Shown here in pieces: positions 7,777 through 15,803 of a stretch of 64,000 nucleotides of DNA. The stretch comes from Nonomuraea spiralis (GTDB taxonomy: Bacteria > Actinomycetota > Actinomycetes > Streptosporangiales > Streptosporangiaceae), in assembly GCF_014648435.1 (NCBI RefSeq), contig NZ_BMRC01000002.1, positions 310,001 to 374,000 of the forward strand, read 5' to 3'. The translations under genes were made by a program, and so were the position numbers. Under the pieces are notes generated by a model. The model was not told the origin of the DNA and searched no databases. It saw only the letters and a program-made list of their open reading frames with translations. Positions within the stretch are counted from its first letter, which is position 1, and every line of letters starts with the position of its first letter.

Positions 7777-9915
7777 TCAGGTGGTCTGGCGGAACGTGTC
7801 CAGGAACGTCTTGCGGGTCCCGGCCTGGTCGTCCCACTTCAGCTCGGGCATGTCGAACGAGATCGTGAAGGCGGTCCTGTCGTCGATCGTGACGTACCTG
7901 GTCAAGGCGTGCATCGGGACGCCATTCGCGGTGGTGTAGGTGTACTCCCAGTCGGCCGCCTTCCAGCCGCGGTAGTCCGTGGCCTGGAGCTGCACCTGGA
8001 TGTAGCCCTCCACACCGCCGTCGGCCTCGCGCCTGCTCAGCTCGGCGAGCCCGTCGGCCTGCGGACTGGCCTGCTCGACCGTGATGCGCGTCCCGGAGTC
8101 CTTGGGGCCGGTGAACGTGGCCGCGTCTCCCGAGGTCGCCAGCTTCCAGCCGTCCGGCGCCGCGGCGGCGAAACCGGGCGGGGTGTGCTCCTTGTACCCC
8201 TCGGGCACGGGCGACGGCCCGGCCTTCTTCACCTCGGCGCTCGTGGCGGCGGGCGGCGTCGTACCGGGTCCGGCCTGGGGTGAGCCGCCGGACAGGACGA
8301 CCACGATCGCGCCGATCACCAGGGCCACGCCCGCGACCGCGCCGGCCAGCAGCAACGGCGTGGGCCTGCCGTTGCGCGTCCACGGGCCGCCACCCGGCTC
8401 GGCCCTGCGGCGGCTCGTGCCGGTCCGCGCGGGTCCCGTACGCGGGGAGCCGGTACGGGCGGAGCCCATACGCGTGGAGCCGGTACGCGTGGAGCCGGTA
8501 CGCGAGCCCGCGCGCGGCGCGGAGCCGGGCAGGGTGGCCAGGCGGCTGTGGCTGAAGTCGTCCGACAGGTCGCGCGACTGCTCGCGCAGGTCGTCGGCCG
8601 AGGCCAGCGGCCAGGGAGCCGAGCCGGTCGCGGCCCTGCTGTCGCTGGTCAGCGGCAGGATCGGCTGCGGCGCGGGCGGGGAGGGCGCGTTGAGGTCGTC
8701 GAGGTCCTCGGCGGGCCGCTCCATGCGGTGCGGGCCGGAGGGCCCGCCGAACGCGTCGAAGCCGCCGGCCGGGGACGGGAGCTGGTCGGTCCGGTGGCTG
8801 CCGGACGGGCTCGACAGGCCGTCGTACGGCGGCATCGCGTACCCGCCCGCCGGGCCGGCCAGCGGGTCGTACGGCACGCGCACCGGCCCCGAAGGGGTCT
8901 CCACGATGCGCGAGGGCATCGGCCCGGACGGGGATTCGAGCGGCGGCAGCAGACCGGCCGGCGTCGGGTCCGTCTGGGCCGGCAGCGTCTCGGGCGGGCG
9001 CGGCCGGGTCGAGCCGTGGGCGCGCAGCACCGCTTCCAGCATCTCGGCGACCTGCTCGGAGGCGAGCCGCTCGGCCGGGTTCTTGCGCAGCAGGCCCTCG
9101 ATCACCGGCAGCAGTGCCCCGGCCCGCTGCGGCCTGATCGGCTCCTGGGTGAGGACCGCGCCCAGCACCGCGATGGCGTCCGGCCCCTCGTACGGCGGCC
9201 GCCCCTCCACGGCCGCGTACAGCGTCGCGCCGAACGACCACAGATCGGCCGCCTGCCCGATCGACTGCCCGGACAGCCGCTCCGGCGGCACGTACGCGGG
9301 GGAGCCCATGAGCAGCCCGGTCTGCGTGATCGTCACGTCGCCCTCGATGGCGGCGATGCCGAAGTCGGTCAGCACCACCCGGTCCGAGGTCAGCAGCACG
9401 TTGCCCGGCTTGATGTCGCGGTGCAGGATCCCGGCCGCGTGCGCGTGCCGCAGCGCGTCGAGCACGCGGATGCCGATCTCGGCGGCCTGGATCACCGGCA
9501 GCGGGCCGCTCTGCCGTACGGCCTGCTCCAGCGACCAGGCGCGGACCAGCTCCATCACGATCCACGGGCGGCCGTCCTCCTCGACCACGTCGTGGACGGT
9601 CACGATGCCCGGATGCGTCAGCCGTGCGGCCGACCTGGCCTCGCGCAGCATGCGGCGATGCGCCATCTGCGTGCCGGCCTGGTCCAGCCCGTACGGCAGG
9701 ATCAGCTCCTTGACCGCCACGTCCCGGTCGAGCAGCACGTCGTGGGCGTGCCACACCATGCCCATGCCGCCCCTGCCGACCGGCGACATCAACCGGTAAC
9801 GCCTGCCGATCAGACGTCCCTGGCTCAGCGGGGCACCCCCCGATGCGCCCTTGTCCGGGCCGGGCCCGCTGAGCAAGCGGTCGGCTGCCATCTTCCCGCC
9901 CCCATTCAGCCTCAT
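7777..9915 (-). CDS. membrane-anchored Ser/Thr protein kinase with extracellular domain
   Basis: 712 residues. The Hanks-type kinase domain spans about residues 38-300: glycine loop GRGGMGMVW, AVKEL lysine, catalytic loop HRDIKPGNV, DFG in LTDFGIAAIE, and the APE-like SPAYVPPERL. A Pro/Ser-rich linker follows and includes about six RTGS(T/A/P) pentapeptides. Next come a single membrane helix (about 525-550, LLLAGAVAGVALVIGAIVVV) and a ~150-residue outer domain without PASTA repeats. The outer domain is probably a sensor with an unknown ligand. The start could be nine codons later (ATG at 9891), where a GGGGGCGGGAAG stretch precedes. Only 47 bases separate its stop from tetR. Confidence 0.88.
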   Translation of the reverse strand: MRLNGGGKMAADRLLSGPGPDKGASGGAPLSQGRLIGRRYRLMSPVGRGGMGMVWHAHDVLLDRDVAVKELILPYGLDQAGTQMAHRRMLREARSAARLTHPGIVTVHDVVEEDGRPWIVMELVRAWSLEQAVRQSGPLPVIQAAEIGIRVLDALRHAHAAGILHRDIKPGNVLLTSDRVVLTDFGIAAIEGDVTITQTGLLMGSPAYVPPERLSGQSIGQAADLWSFGATLYAAVEGRPPYEGPDAIAVLGAVLTQEPIRPQRAGALLPVIEGLLRKNPAERLASEQVAEMLEAVLRAHGSTRPRPPETLPAQTDPTPAGLLPPLESPSGPMPSRIVETPSGPVRVPYDPLAGPAGGYAMPPYDGLSSPSGSHRTDQLPSPAGGFDAFGGPSGPHRMERPAEDLDDLNAPSPPAPQPILPLTSDSRAATGSAPWPLASADDLREQSRDLSDDFSHSRLATLPGSAPRAGSRTGSTRTGSTRMGSARTGSPRTGPARTGTSRRRAEPGGGPWTRNGRPTPLLLAGAVAGVALVIGAIVVVLSGGSPQAGPGTTPPAATSAEVKKAGPSPVPEGYKEHTPPGFAAAAPDGWKLATSGDAATFTGPKDSGTRITVEQASPQADGLAELSRREADGGVEGYIQVQLQATDYRGWKAADWEYTYTTANGVPMHALTRYVTIDDRTAFTISFDMPELKWDDQAGTRKTFLDTFRQTT
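8421..8507 (-). repeat. ~15-bp tandem repeats coding RTGS(T/A/P) pentapeptides
   Basis: About six degenerate copies of a 15-base unit containing GGAGCCGGTACGCGT lie inside the kinase linker just before the membrane helix. They encode a basic Arg-Thr-Gly-Ser repeat on the cytoplasmic side. Repeat number may vary between strains. Confidence 0.6.
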
Positions 9916-10029
9916 CTGTCACATTAGAGCGCCTTAGGCGTCCCCGTGCGCTTTGCGCTACTTGCAGATTATGAGGTTGGCCACGATATCGGCGGTTAAT
10001 CGGTAATGGAAGCAGATGATCCTTTACAG

Positions 10030-10043
10030 GCACGCTGACGTGC
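10030..10043. terminator. weak hairpin downstream of the DUF1116 gene
   Basis: GCACG-CTGA-CGTGC forms a 5-bp stem with a 4-base loop, 28 bases after the DUF1116 gene stop (minus strand). It is short and lacks a U tract, so it is only a possible terminator. Confidence 0.3.
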
Positions 10044-10070
10044 TGAAACACGGCTTTTCAAATGGATCAC

Positions 10071-11462
10071 TTACTCGGCGGCGAGAGCGATCAAGGCGCT
10101 GGTGAACGCCTGCGCGGGCGGCTCCACCAGGCCCGCGCCGACCTGCCCGGTGCCCGCCACACGCCCGGCGATTCCGGTGTTGACGACCGGCAGAATCCCG
10201 GTCCTCGCGACGAGCGTCACGTCGATGCCGACCGGCGTGCCGCGGAATCCGAGCCCGGGAATCTGGTAGGCGGGATGCTCGGCGAGCGTGATCTCGTACA
10301 TCGACCGGGTGGCCCGTACCGCGTCGGCCACCTCGCCGCCCACGAAACGCACGATCGCGGGTGCGGCGGCCATCGCGAAGCCGCCCAGCCCAGAGGTCTC
10401 GGTGATCGTGGAGTCGCCGATGTCGGGGTTGGCGTCCTGGGGGCCGTACGCGCCGAGGTAGAGGCCGTCCGGCACCCCGGCCGGGCCGGTGAACCAGCGT
10501 CCGCCGAGCCCGGAGACCTGCACGCCGAAGTCGGTGCCGTTCCTGGCCATGGCCACGACCAGCGACGAGCCCGGGATGTCGCGGGCCGCGTCCGTGCTCA
10601 CCTTGCCCGCCGCCATGCCCGCGTTGAGGAAGAAGTGGTCGTTGCCGTTGATGAAGCGCAACACCTGCGCCGCCTGCGCGGGCGCGGCCTCGACCACGGC
10701 CGGGGCCAGCTCGCGCAGCAGCAGCGAGGTGGCCGCGCGGTTGCGGTTGTGCAGCTCGTCGCCCATCTGCAGGGCCTGCGCGATCAGCGAGCGCAGGTCG
10801 ACCGGTCCGGTACGGGCCAGCGTCGCCGCGAGCACCGGGCCGAGCACCTCGTCCATCCAGCGCAGCCGGTCGAGCACCTCGGGCCCGTACGCGCCGTACC
10901 TGAGCACCTTGCCCAGGCCCTCGTTGAGCGAGCAGTAGGCGGTGCCGCCGTGCTCCTCGTCGCGTACCTCCAACAGCCACATGGACGGGCTCACCACGCC
11001 CGCCATCGGCCCCACCGCGCCGTGCTCGTGGCAGGGCCGCAGGGCGACCGCGCCCGCCGCCAGCGCGGCCGCGGCCTCCTCCTCGTCGACCGCCCGGCCC
11101 TCCAGCAACATCGCGCCGATCAGCGCGCCGCGCATCGGGCCCGAGGCCCGCTCCCACTCGATCGGCGGCCCCGCGTGCAGGAACGTGTTCGCGGGCAGCA
11201 CCTCCGCGGCCCGCCGCAGGCCCACCAGGTACGGCCGCGCGCCGGTGAGCCTGCGCACGGCCAGCTCGTTCGCGGCCGGCCTGCGCGGGTCGGACAACAC
11301 CTCGGCCAGCGCGCCGGCGGTGCCGGGCAGCGGCGGCCGCCAGTCCACCGGCGTCGTGGGCACGGCCTGGGCTGCCAGCGCCTCGTCGAGCAGCCCCGCG
11401 CCCACGGTGATCACCCGCGGCACCCCGGACAACAGGCTCACGACACCCTCCCGGCACAACAA
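10071..11462 (-). CDS. DUF1116 protein, YlbE/AllG-like subunit of a carbamoyltransferase
   Basis: 463 residues, full length for DUF1116. Conserved-looking stretches include NTFLHAGPPIEWERASGPMRGALIGA, split as NTFLHAGPPIEW and ASGPMRGALIGA, plus HEHGAVGPMAGVVSPSM, FINGNDHFFLNAGMAAGK and GGFAMAAAPAIV. In E. coli the DUF1116 protein YlbE works with FdrA and YlbF; these three have been linked to oxamate carbamoyltransferase, the last step of anaerobic allantoin use. Here it is the third gene of a trio with an FdrA-like and a DUF2877 gene on the same strand, 90 bases after the FdrA-like stop. The start could be TTG/GTG near 11440-11462; no clear ribosome binding site decides it. The substrate in this organism is inferred, not shown. 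Confidence 0.8.
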   Translation of the reverse strand: MLCREGVVSLLSGVPRVITVGAGLLDEALAAQAVPTTPVDWRPPLPGTAGALAEVLSDPRRPAANELAVRRLTGARPYLVGLRRAAEVLPANTFLHAGPPIEWERASGPMRGALIGAMLLEGRAVDEEEAAAALAAGAVALRPCHEHGAVGPMAGVVSPSMWLLEVRDEEHGGTAYCSLNEGLGKVLRYGAYGPEVLDRLRWMDEVLGPVLAATLARTGPVDLRSLIAQALQMGDELHNRNRAATSLLLRELAPAVVEAAPAQAAQVLRFINGNDHFFLNAGMAAGKVSTDAARDIPGSSLVVAMARNGTDFGVQVSGLGGRWFTGPAGVPDGLYLGAYGPQDANPDIGDSTITETSGLGGFAMAAAPAIVRFVGGEVADAVRATRSMYEITLAEHPAYQIPGLGFRGTPVGIDVTLVARTGILPVVNTGIAGRVAGTGQVGAGLVEPPAQAFTSALIALAAE

Positions 11463-11553
11463 GGAACAACGGCCCGAAAGACGACGGGCCCACGGGCGAC
11501 GGGCCCACGGGCGGCGGCCCCACGAACAACGGCCCCACGGACGGTGGCCCGGG

Positions 11554-12894
11554 TCACAGCAGGCTCCTGGCGTGGCGGGCGGCCTCGGCGTTGGAGACGT
11601 GCACGGCCGCCCCGGCCTCGCGCAGCGCGGCGGCCTGGCGATGCAGGTCCTGGGGGTCGCCGGCGGCGCCGACCAGGGCGATCACGACGGTGGCCGGCGT
11701 ACGGGCCACGGCCGGGGCCAGCCAGGCCGCGGGATCGGGGTCGGCGGCGTGGCCGAGGACGACGTCCATGAGCACCACCTCGTCCGGCCCGACGCGCGAC
11801 ATCGCCTCCAGGCGCAACGTCGGGTCGATCATCGGATGGGCCCGGCCCCGCGTGTAGGCGTCGTCCCCGAAGTCGGTGAACTCGCCGGGCCCGGCGAGTG
11901 CGGCGGCCTCGGCGCAGAGCGTGCCGCCCGCGTACAGGCCCCTGACGCTCCGCGGCGTGCCGCGCCGCGCGCCCGGCCACGACGGCCACTCCGGCACGCC
12001 GCGGCCCAGCGCCCGCAGCGCCCGCCCGGCCGCCTCGGTGAGGTCGGTCTCCGGCAGGAACGCCTCCACCACCGGCGTGCGCAGCCCCGCGGCCACCTCC
12101 CGTACGGCCCGCGCCACCTCCGGGTCCGGCGGCTTGGAGATCAGCACGACGAGCTCGGTGGCCGGGTCGTCGTCGAGCAGGCGCAGGGCGCGCATCGTGG
12201 CCAGCCCGCCCACCTCGGCCGACAGGTCCCTGCCGCCCACGCCGAGGATGTGGCTGACGCCCGCCTCCGCCCAGTCGAGCAGGCAGGACACCTGCTGCGC
12301 GCCGGTGCCCGAGGCCGCGACCAGGCCGACGGGACCGGGCCGCAGCACGTTGGCGAAGCCGAGCCCGGCGCCCGCGATCGAGGCCGTCCCGCAGTCGGGC
12401 CCCATGACCAGGACGCCGCGCTCCTCGGCCAGCTCCTTGAGCCACCGCTCCTGGGCCGGGGGCACGCCGTCACTGAAGATCATCACCGGCAGCCCGGCCT
12501 CGACGGCGTCGTACGCCTCGCAGAAGGCGTGCTCGCCGGGCACGGACACCAGGACCAGGTCGGCCGGCGTCCTGGCGGCCGACCAGGTGGTCAGCGGCGG
12601 CTGCCCGGCGGCCGTGGACGTGGCGGCGGTGGCGGCGCGTTCGGTCAGGCGGGCGTCCAGCTCCTCGACGGCCCGGTGGGGGTCGGCGCCCCGGAGGGCG
12701 ATGAGGAGGTCGCCGGGCCCGGCGGGCGGCGGCGTGAACCCGAGGTCGCGGACGATGGCGAGGTTGAGCTCGGTGGCCATGGCCACCATCGCCACCTCCA
12801 CACCCGGCATTTCGCTCAGCGCCCGACTTATCCGCATCAGCGTGACTGAGTCGTGGTACGTACCTTTTCGGAGCTGGATCAGGTCGTCGCTCAC
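11554..12894 (-). CDS. fdrA: FdrA-like protein (succinyl-CoA synthetase alpha-like)
   Basis: 446 residues. The N-terminus has IQLRKGTYHDSVTLM and the FdrA-type EVAMVAMATELN. A central CoA-binding-like Rossmann region contains GPDCGTASIAGAGLGFAN and GLVAASGTGAQQVSCLLD, with a GVGGRDLS loop. The succinyl-CoA synthetase-like phosphohistidine is not obvious. FdrA homologues form the oxamate carbamoyltransferase assembly with DUF1116 and DUF2877 proteins. It starts at a GTG at 12894 that overlaps the upstream DUF2877 stop (GTGA). That coupling supports this start over the much longer open frame upstream. The call is firm at family level; the reaction is inferred from E. coli. Confidence 0.8.
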   Translation of the reverse strand: MSDDLIQLRKGTYHDSVTLMRISRALSEMPGVEVAMVAMATELNLAIVRDLGFTPPPAGPGDLLIALRGADPHRAVEELDARLTERAATAATSTAAGQPPLTTWSAARTPADLVLVSVPGEHAFCEAYDAVEAGLPVMIFSDGVPPAQERWLKELAEERGVLVMGPDCGTASIAGAGLGFANVLRPGPVGLVAASGTGAQQVSCLLDWAEAGVSHILGVGGRDLSAEVGGLATMRALRLLDDDPATELVVLISKPPDPEVARAVREVAAGLRTPVVEAFLPETDLTEAAGRALRALGRGVPEWPSWPGARRGTPRSVRGLYAGGTLCAEAAALAGPGEFTDFGDDAYTRGRAHPMIDPTLRLEAMSRVGPDEVVLMDVVLGHAADPDPAAWLAPAVARTPATVVIALVGAAGDPQDLHRQAAALREAGAAVHVSNAEAARHARSLL

Positions 12895-13739
12895 CGGAGC
12901 CCGCCCAACGCCCGGACCGAGGCCAGCCCGATCGAGATGCCCTGGGTGAGGTCGGCCCCCGAGGTGTGGCCGAGGCGGTGCAGCCGCCGCAGCGCCGGTT
13001 GGAGCGCCTGCCGGCCCGCGATCCCGCGCAGCACGCCGGTCACCTCCGGGCTGGACTCGCCCCTCGCCGCGCAGTGCAGCAACGTCGCCGAGATCGGCGT
13101 CGTACGGGTGCGCGCGTCGTAGGTGACCGTGGCCCCCAGCCAGCCGGCCAGCCAGACCGCCCGGTCCACGCCGGTCGCCGTACCGAGGTGCCTGAGCGTC
13201 ACCAGCAGCCCGGCCAGCACGTCGTCGCCGCTCGGCGTGAGCCCGGGGCCGAGCCCGACGAGCCGTTCGGCCGCCGTCACCGCGCCCAGCAGCCGGCCCT
13301 CCGCGCAGCTTCGCGCCAGCAGCTCGACGGCCTCGTTCCCGGCCAGCCCGGGACGCCCTGGACCGTCGAGCACGACGTCCGCCAGGCTCAGCGGATCGAC
13401 CGGGCCGAGCGCGGGGGCCGGGTCCCACCAGCGGCGTACGCCGAGGCTCAGCGAGCCCAGCTCGATCCCGCGGTCGCCCACGGTGGCGTCGTCACCGACG
13501 GTCACCCGCGGCAGCGGCGTGGCGAGCAGCACCGAATTGGGCAGCCGGGCCGCCTCCCCGGTGATGAGCGCGATCACCGAAGGCTCGCAGTCGGTCCTGA
13601 CCTCCAGATATATCCCCGCGGAGAACGCCGCGAGCACCCGGGCCGGGCTGCGCGGGGCCTCCAGCACGGGACGCACGGCCGTGCTCGCCGCGCCCGTCAC
13701 GCGGACCCGGGCACGCCGCGCATGAGTACTGACGGTCAC
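12891..13739 (-). CDS. DUF2877 protein, YlbF/AllH-like
   Basis: 282 residues with the chosen GTG start at 13739, which has GGGAGG four bases upstream; an ATG at 13751 would add four residues. The hallmark GLGPGLTPSGDDVLAG of DUF2877 is present near residue 190, and ARTRTTPISATLLHCAA follows. Family members average about 270-290 residues. It is the first gene of the DUF2877-fdrA-DUF1116 operon and overlaps fdrA by 4 bp. It is divergent from pucR, with a 130-base control region between. E. coli YlbF is the third component of the oxamate carbamoyltransferase; the biochemical role of this subunit alone is not known to me. Confidence 0.78.
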   Translation of the reverse strand: MTVSTHARRARVRVTGAASTAVRPVLEAPRSPARVLAAFSAGIYLEVRTDCEPSVIALITGEAARLPNSVLLATPLPRVTVGDDATVGDRGIELGSLSLGVRRWWDPAPALGPVDPLSLADVVLDGPGRPGLAGNEAVELLARSCAEGRLLGAVTAAERLVGLGPGLTPSGDDVLAGLLVTLRHLGTATGVDRAVWLAGWLGATVTYDARTRTTPISATLLHCAARGESSPEVTGVLRGIAGRQALQPALRRLHRLGHTSGADLTQGISIGLASVRALGGLR

Positions 13740-13806
13740 CGAACCTCCCATCGGACCTTGGTCCTGACCGTAGAACGGCGGGAGAACCCTCCGTACGGAG
13801 AAATTT

Positions 13807-13831
13807 GCCAACAGTCAGCGGGAAGGTTGGC
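13807..13831. promoter_or_regulatory. inverted repeat in the pucR / DUF2877 divergent promoter
   Basis: GCCAAC (13807-13812), thirteen bases, then GTTGGC (13826-13831). It sits midway between the two divergent starts. The Bacillus PucR box contains a TTGGTT core, so a PucR-type operator is plausible but unproven. Confidence 0.4.
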
Positions 13832-13869
13832 TCTTCCTGACAGACCACCTGTGGAGTCACAATCACCAC

Positions 13870-15480
13870 ATGGAGCCCCCCGTTCGTCTGGCCAGCACCG
13901 GAACGATCATCCACGGCGTCTCCGTCGGAGAGGTGCTCGGCGTCTCGACACTGGCCGACGCCAGGCTGATCGCGGGGGAGAGCGGGCTCGGACGCATCGT
14001 GCAACGGCTCAACGTCATGGAGGTGCCCGACATCCTGGCCTGGGTCAAGCCGCACGAGCTGCTGCTGACCACCGGTTACCCGCTGCGCAACACCCCGCAG
14101 TCGCTCGGCCGCCTGGTCGCCGACCTCGACGAGCGCGGCCTGGCCGCCCTGGCGATCAAACTCGGCCGGTACGTGGACGAGTTGCCCGCCGACATGACCG
14201 AACAGGCCGACCGGCTCGGCTTCCCGCTCATCCTGCTGCCCAACGACGTCGGCTTCGACGACATCCTCAACCAGGTCCTCACCGACATACTCAACCGCCA
14301 GGCCGCCGTCCTCGCCCGCGCCGAGGAGGCGCACCGGGCGCTGGTGCACGTCGTGCTGGCCGGCGGCGGCCTGAACGAGGTGGCCGCCGAGGTGGCCCAG
14401 CTCCTCGACGTGGCCGTGGCCGCCGTGGACGGCTCCGGCCGCGTCCTGGCCACCGCCGGGCCCGCCGAGCACGTCGTCGTGCTGCGCGAGTCGATCTCCC
14501 GCGAGGGCCCGGCGCCCGCGCGGGCCGCCGACGCGCCGGGGCGCGGCAGGTCGTTCGCCTCGGCGCCCGTGCTGGCCGGCGGGCACCACCACGGCCGGAT
14601 CGTCGCCTACAGCGCCGCCGGCGCGATCAGGGACAGCGACATCGGCATCCTCGAACGCGCCGCCACCGTCGCCGCGCTGGTCGTGACCCGGCAGGAGGCG
14701 GTCAACGCCGTCGAGAGCAAGTACCGGGCCGACTTCCTGCGCGACGTGCTCACCGGCCGGGCCGGCACGGCCGAGCGGGTCGACGCCAGGGCCAGGGCGT
14801 TCGGCTGGGACCTGGCGCGGCCGGTGACCGTGCTGGTCGCCGAGCTCGACCCCGACGGCGACGAGCGCAGCGCCCAGGACCGGCTGGTGTCCTGCTGGAC
14901 GGCGGCCGTCCGGCGGCACGACCCGCGCGGCGCGGTGGCCGGGTTCTCGCACGAGGTCGTCGCCGTGGTGGACGCCTCGCTCGACGCCGCCAGGGTGGCC
15001 AAGGACGCGGCCTCGGCGTTCGCCGACGTGCCGCCCGCGACGTTCTCGACCGGGACCTCGCGGCCGAGCCCGGGGGCCGGGACGCTGCCCGAGGCGTACT
15101 CGCAGGCGATGAAGGCGGCCCGGGTGGGCCGGCAGCTCCACGGGCCCGGCGCGGTCGCGCACTTCGACCAGCTCGGCGTCTACCGGCTGCTGTCGCTGGT
15201 CAACGACACCGGCGAGCTGCACGCGTTCGTCCGCGAGACGCTGGGCCCGCTGGCCTGGGACGAGGACGCCGAGAACGCCGACCTGCGGCGCACCCTCCAG
15301 GTGCTCCTGGAGACCAACCTCAACGTCGCCGAGACCGCCCGCAGGCTGCACTTCCACTACAACACCCTCCGCTACCGGATCGGGAAGCTGGAGCGCCTGC
15401 TCGGCAACTTCACCGACGACCCCCACCTGCGGCTCAACCTGACCCTGGCCCTGCACGTGCTGCGCATGCGCGGCATCTAG
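13870..15480 (+). CDS. PucR family transcriptional regulator
   Basis: 536 residues. The N-terminal PucR domain (about 15-135) has VQRLNVMEVPDILAWVKPHE, then LLLTTGYPLRN and LAIKLGRYVDELP. A GAF-like middle follows, then a CdaR/GGDEF-like region (about 290-420) and the C-terminal PucR helix-turn-helix (about 475-530: LLETNLNVAETARRLHFHYN, TLRYRIGKLERLLG). In Bacillus PucR activates purine catabolism genes. Here it is divergent from the DUF2877-fdrA-DUF1116 operon and upstream of two nucleobase permeases and a xanthine-dehydrogenase-type enzyme. It is therefore the likely controller of the island, probably responding to a purine or ureide. Confidence 0.88.
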   Translation: MEPPVRLASTGTIIHGVSVGEVLGVSTLADARLIAGESGLGRIVQRLNVMEVPDILAWVKPHELLLTTGYPLRNTPQSLGRLVADLDERGLAALAIKLGRYVDELPADMTEQADRLGFPLILLPNDVGFDDILNQVLTDILNRQAAVLARAEEAHRALVHVVLAGGGLNEVAAEVAQLLDVAVAAVDGSGRVLATAGPAEHVVVLRESISREGPAPARAADAPGRGRSFASAPVLAGGHHHGRIVAYSAAGAIRDSDIGILERAATVAALVVTRQEAVNAVESKYRADFLRDVLTGRAGTAERVDARARAFGWDLARPVTVLVAELDPDGDERSAQDRLVSCWTAAVRRHDPRGAVAGFSHEVVAVVDASLDAARVAKDAASAFADVPPATFSTGTSRPSPGAGTLPEAYSQAMKAARVGRQLHGPGAVAHFDQLGVYRLLSLVNDTGELHAFVRETLGPLAWDEDAENADLRRTLQVLLETNLNVAETARRLHFHYNTLRYRIGKLERLLGNFTDDPHLRLNLTLALHVLRMRGI

Positions 15481-15491
15481 GCTTGGGGCTC

Positions 15492-15701
15492 GTGGATCTG
15501 GATTTCGAACTGCGCTCCGAGTACATCCCGCTGTGCGACCTGCTGAAGTACTGCGGGGTCACGGAGACCGGCGGCATGGCCAAACACCTCATCGCCGAGG
15601 GCCTGGTCGAGGTGGACGGCGAGGTCGAGCTGAGGAAGACGGCGAAGATCCGCACCGGCCAGGTGGTCAGCGGCGACGGGTTCACGATCCACGTGGAATA
15701 A
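15492..15701 (+). CDS. S4 domain RNA-binding protein
   Basis: 69 residues from a GTG at 15492, with GGCTTGGGGCTC just before it. It is almost entirely one S4 domain: EYIPLCDLLKYCGVTETGGMAKHLIAEGLVEVDGEVELRK spans the core (quoted here only as landmarks EYIPLCDLL, GGMAKHLI and VEVDGEVE). Stand-alone S4 proteins of this size (YbcJ, RqcP/YlmN-like) bind structured RNA, often on ribosomes. It lies 11 bases after pucR, so it may be cotranscribed, though a link to nucleobase metabolism is not evident. Confidence 0.75.
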   Translation: MDLDFELRSEYIPLCDLLKYCGVTETGGMAKHLIAEGLVEVDGEVELRKTAKIRTGQVVSGDGFTIHVE

Positions 15702-15803
15702 CGGGCCGCCGTATCGGGAAGGCCGTGACACCCCTTATTGTGCTCTCCGACATATTCGGAAGACGTCGCCGCTGGTCAGGCGGAAGATTGAGGTGGGTTC
15801 GCG

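Noticed and set aside
7730..10051. upstream extension of the tetR frame to 10051
   Set aside because: It runs antisense in register through the kinase gene; TetR homologues begin at the ATG at 7729.
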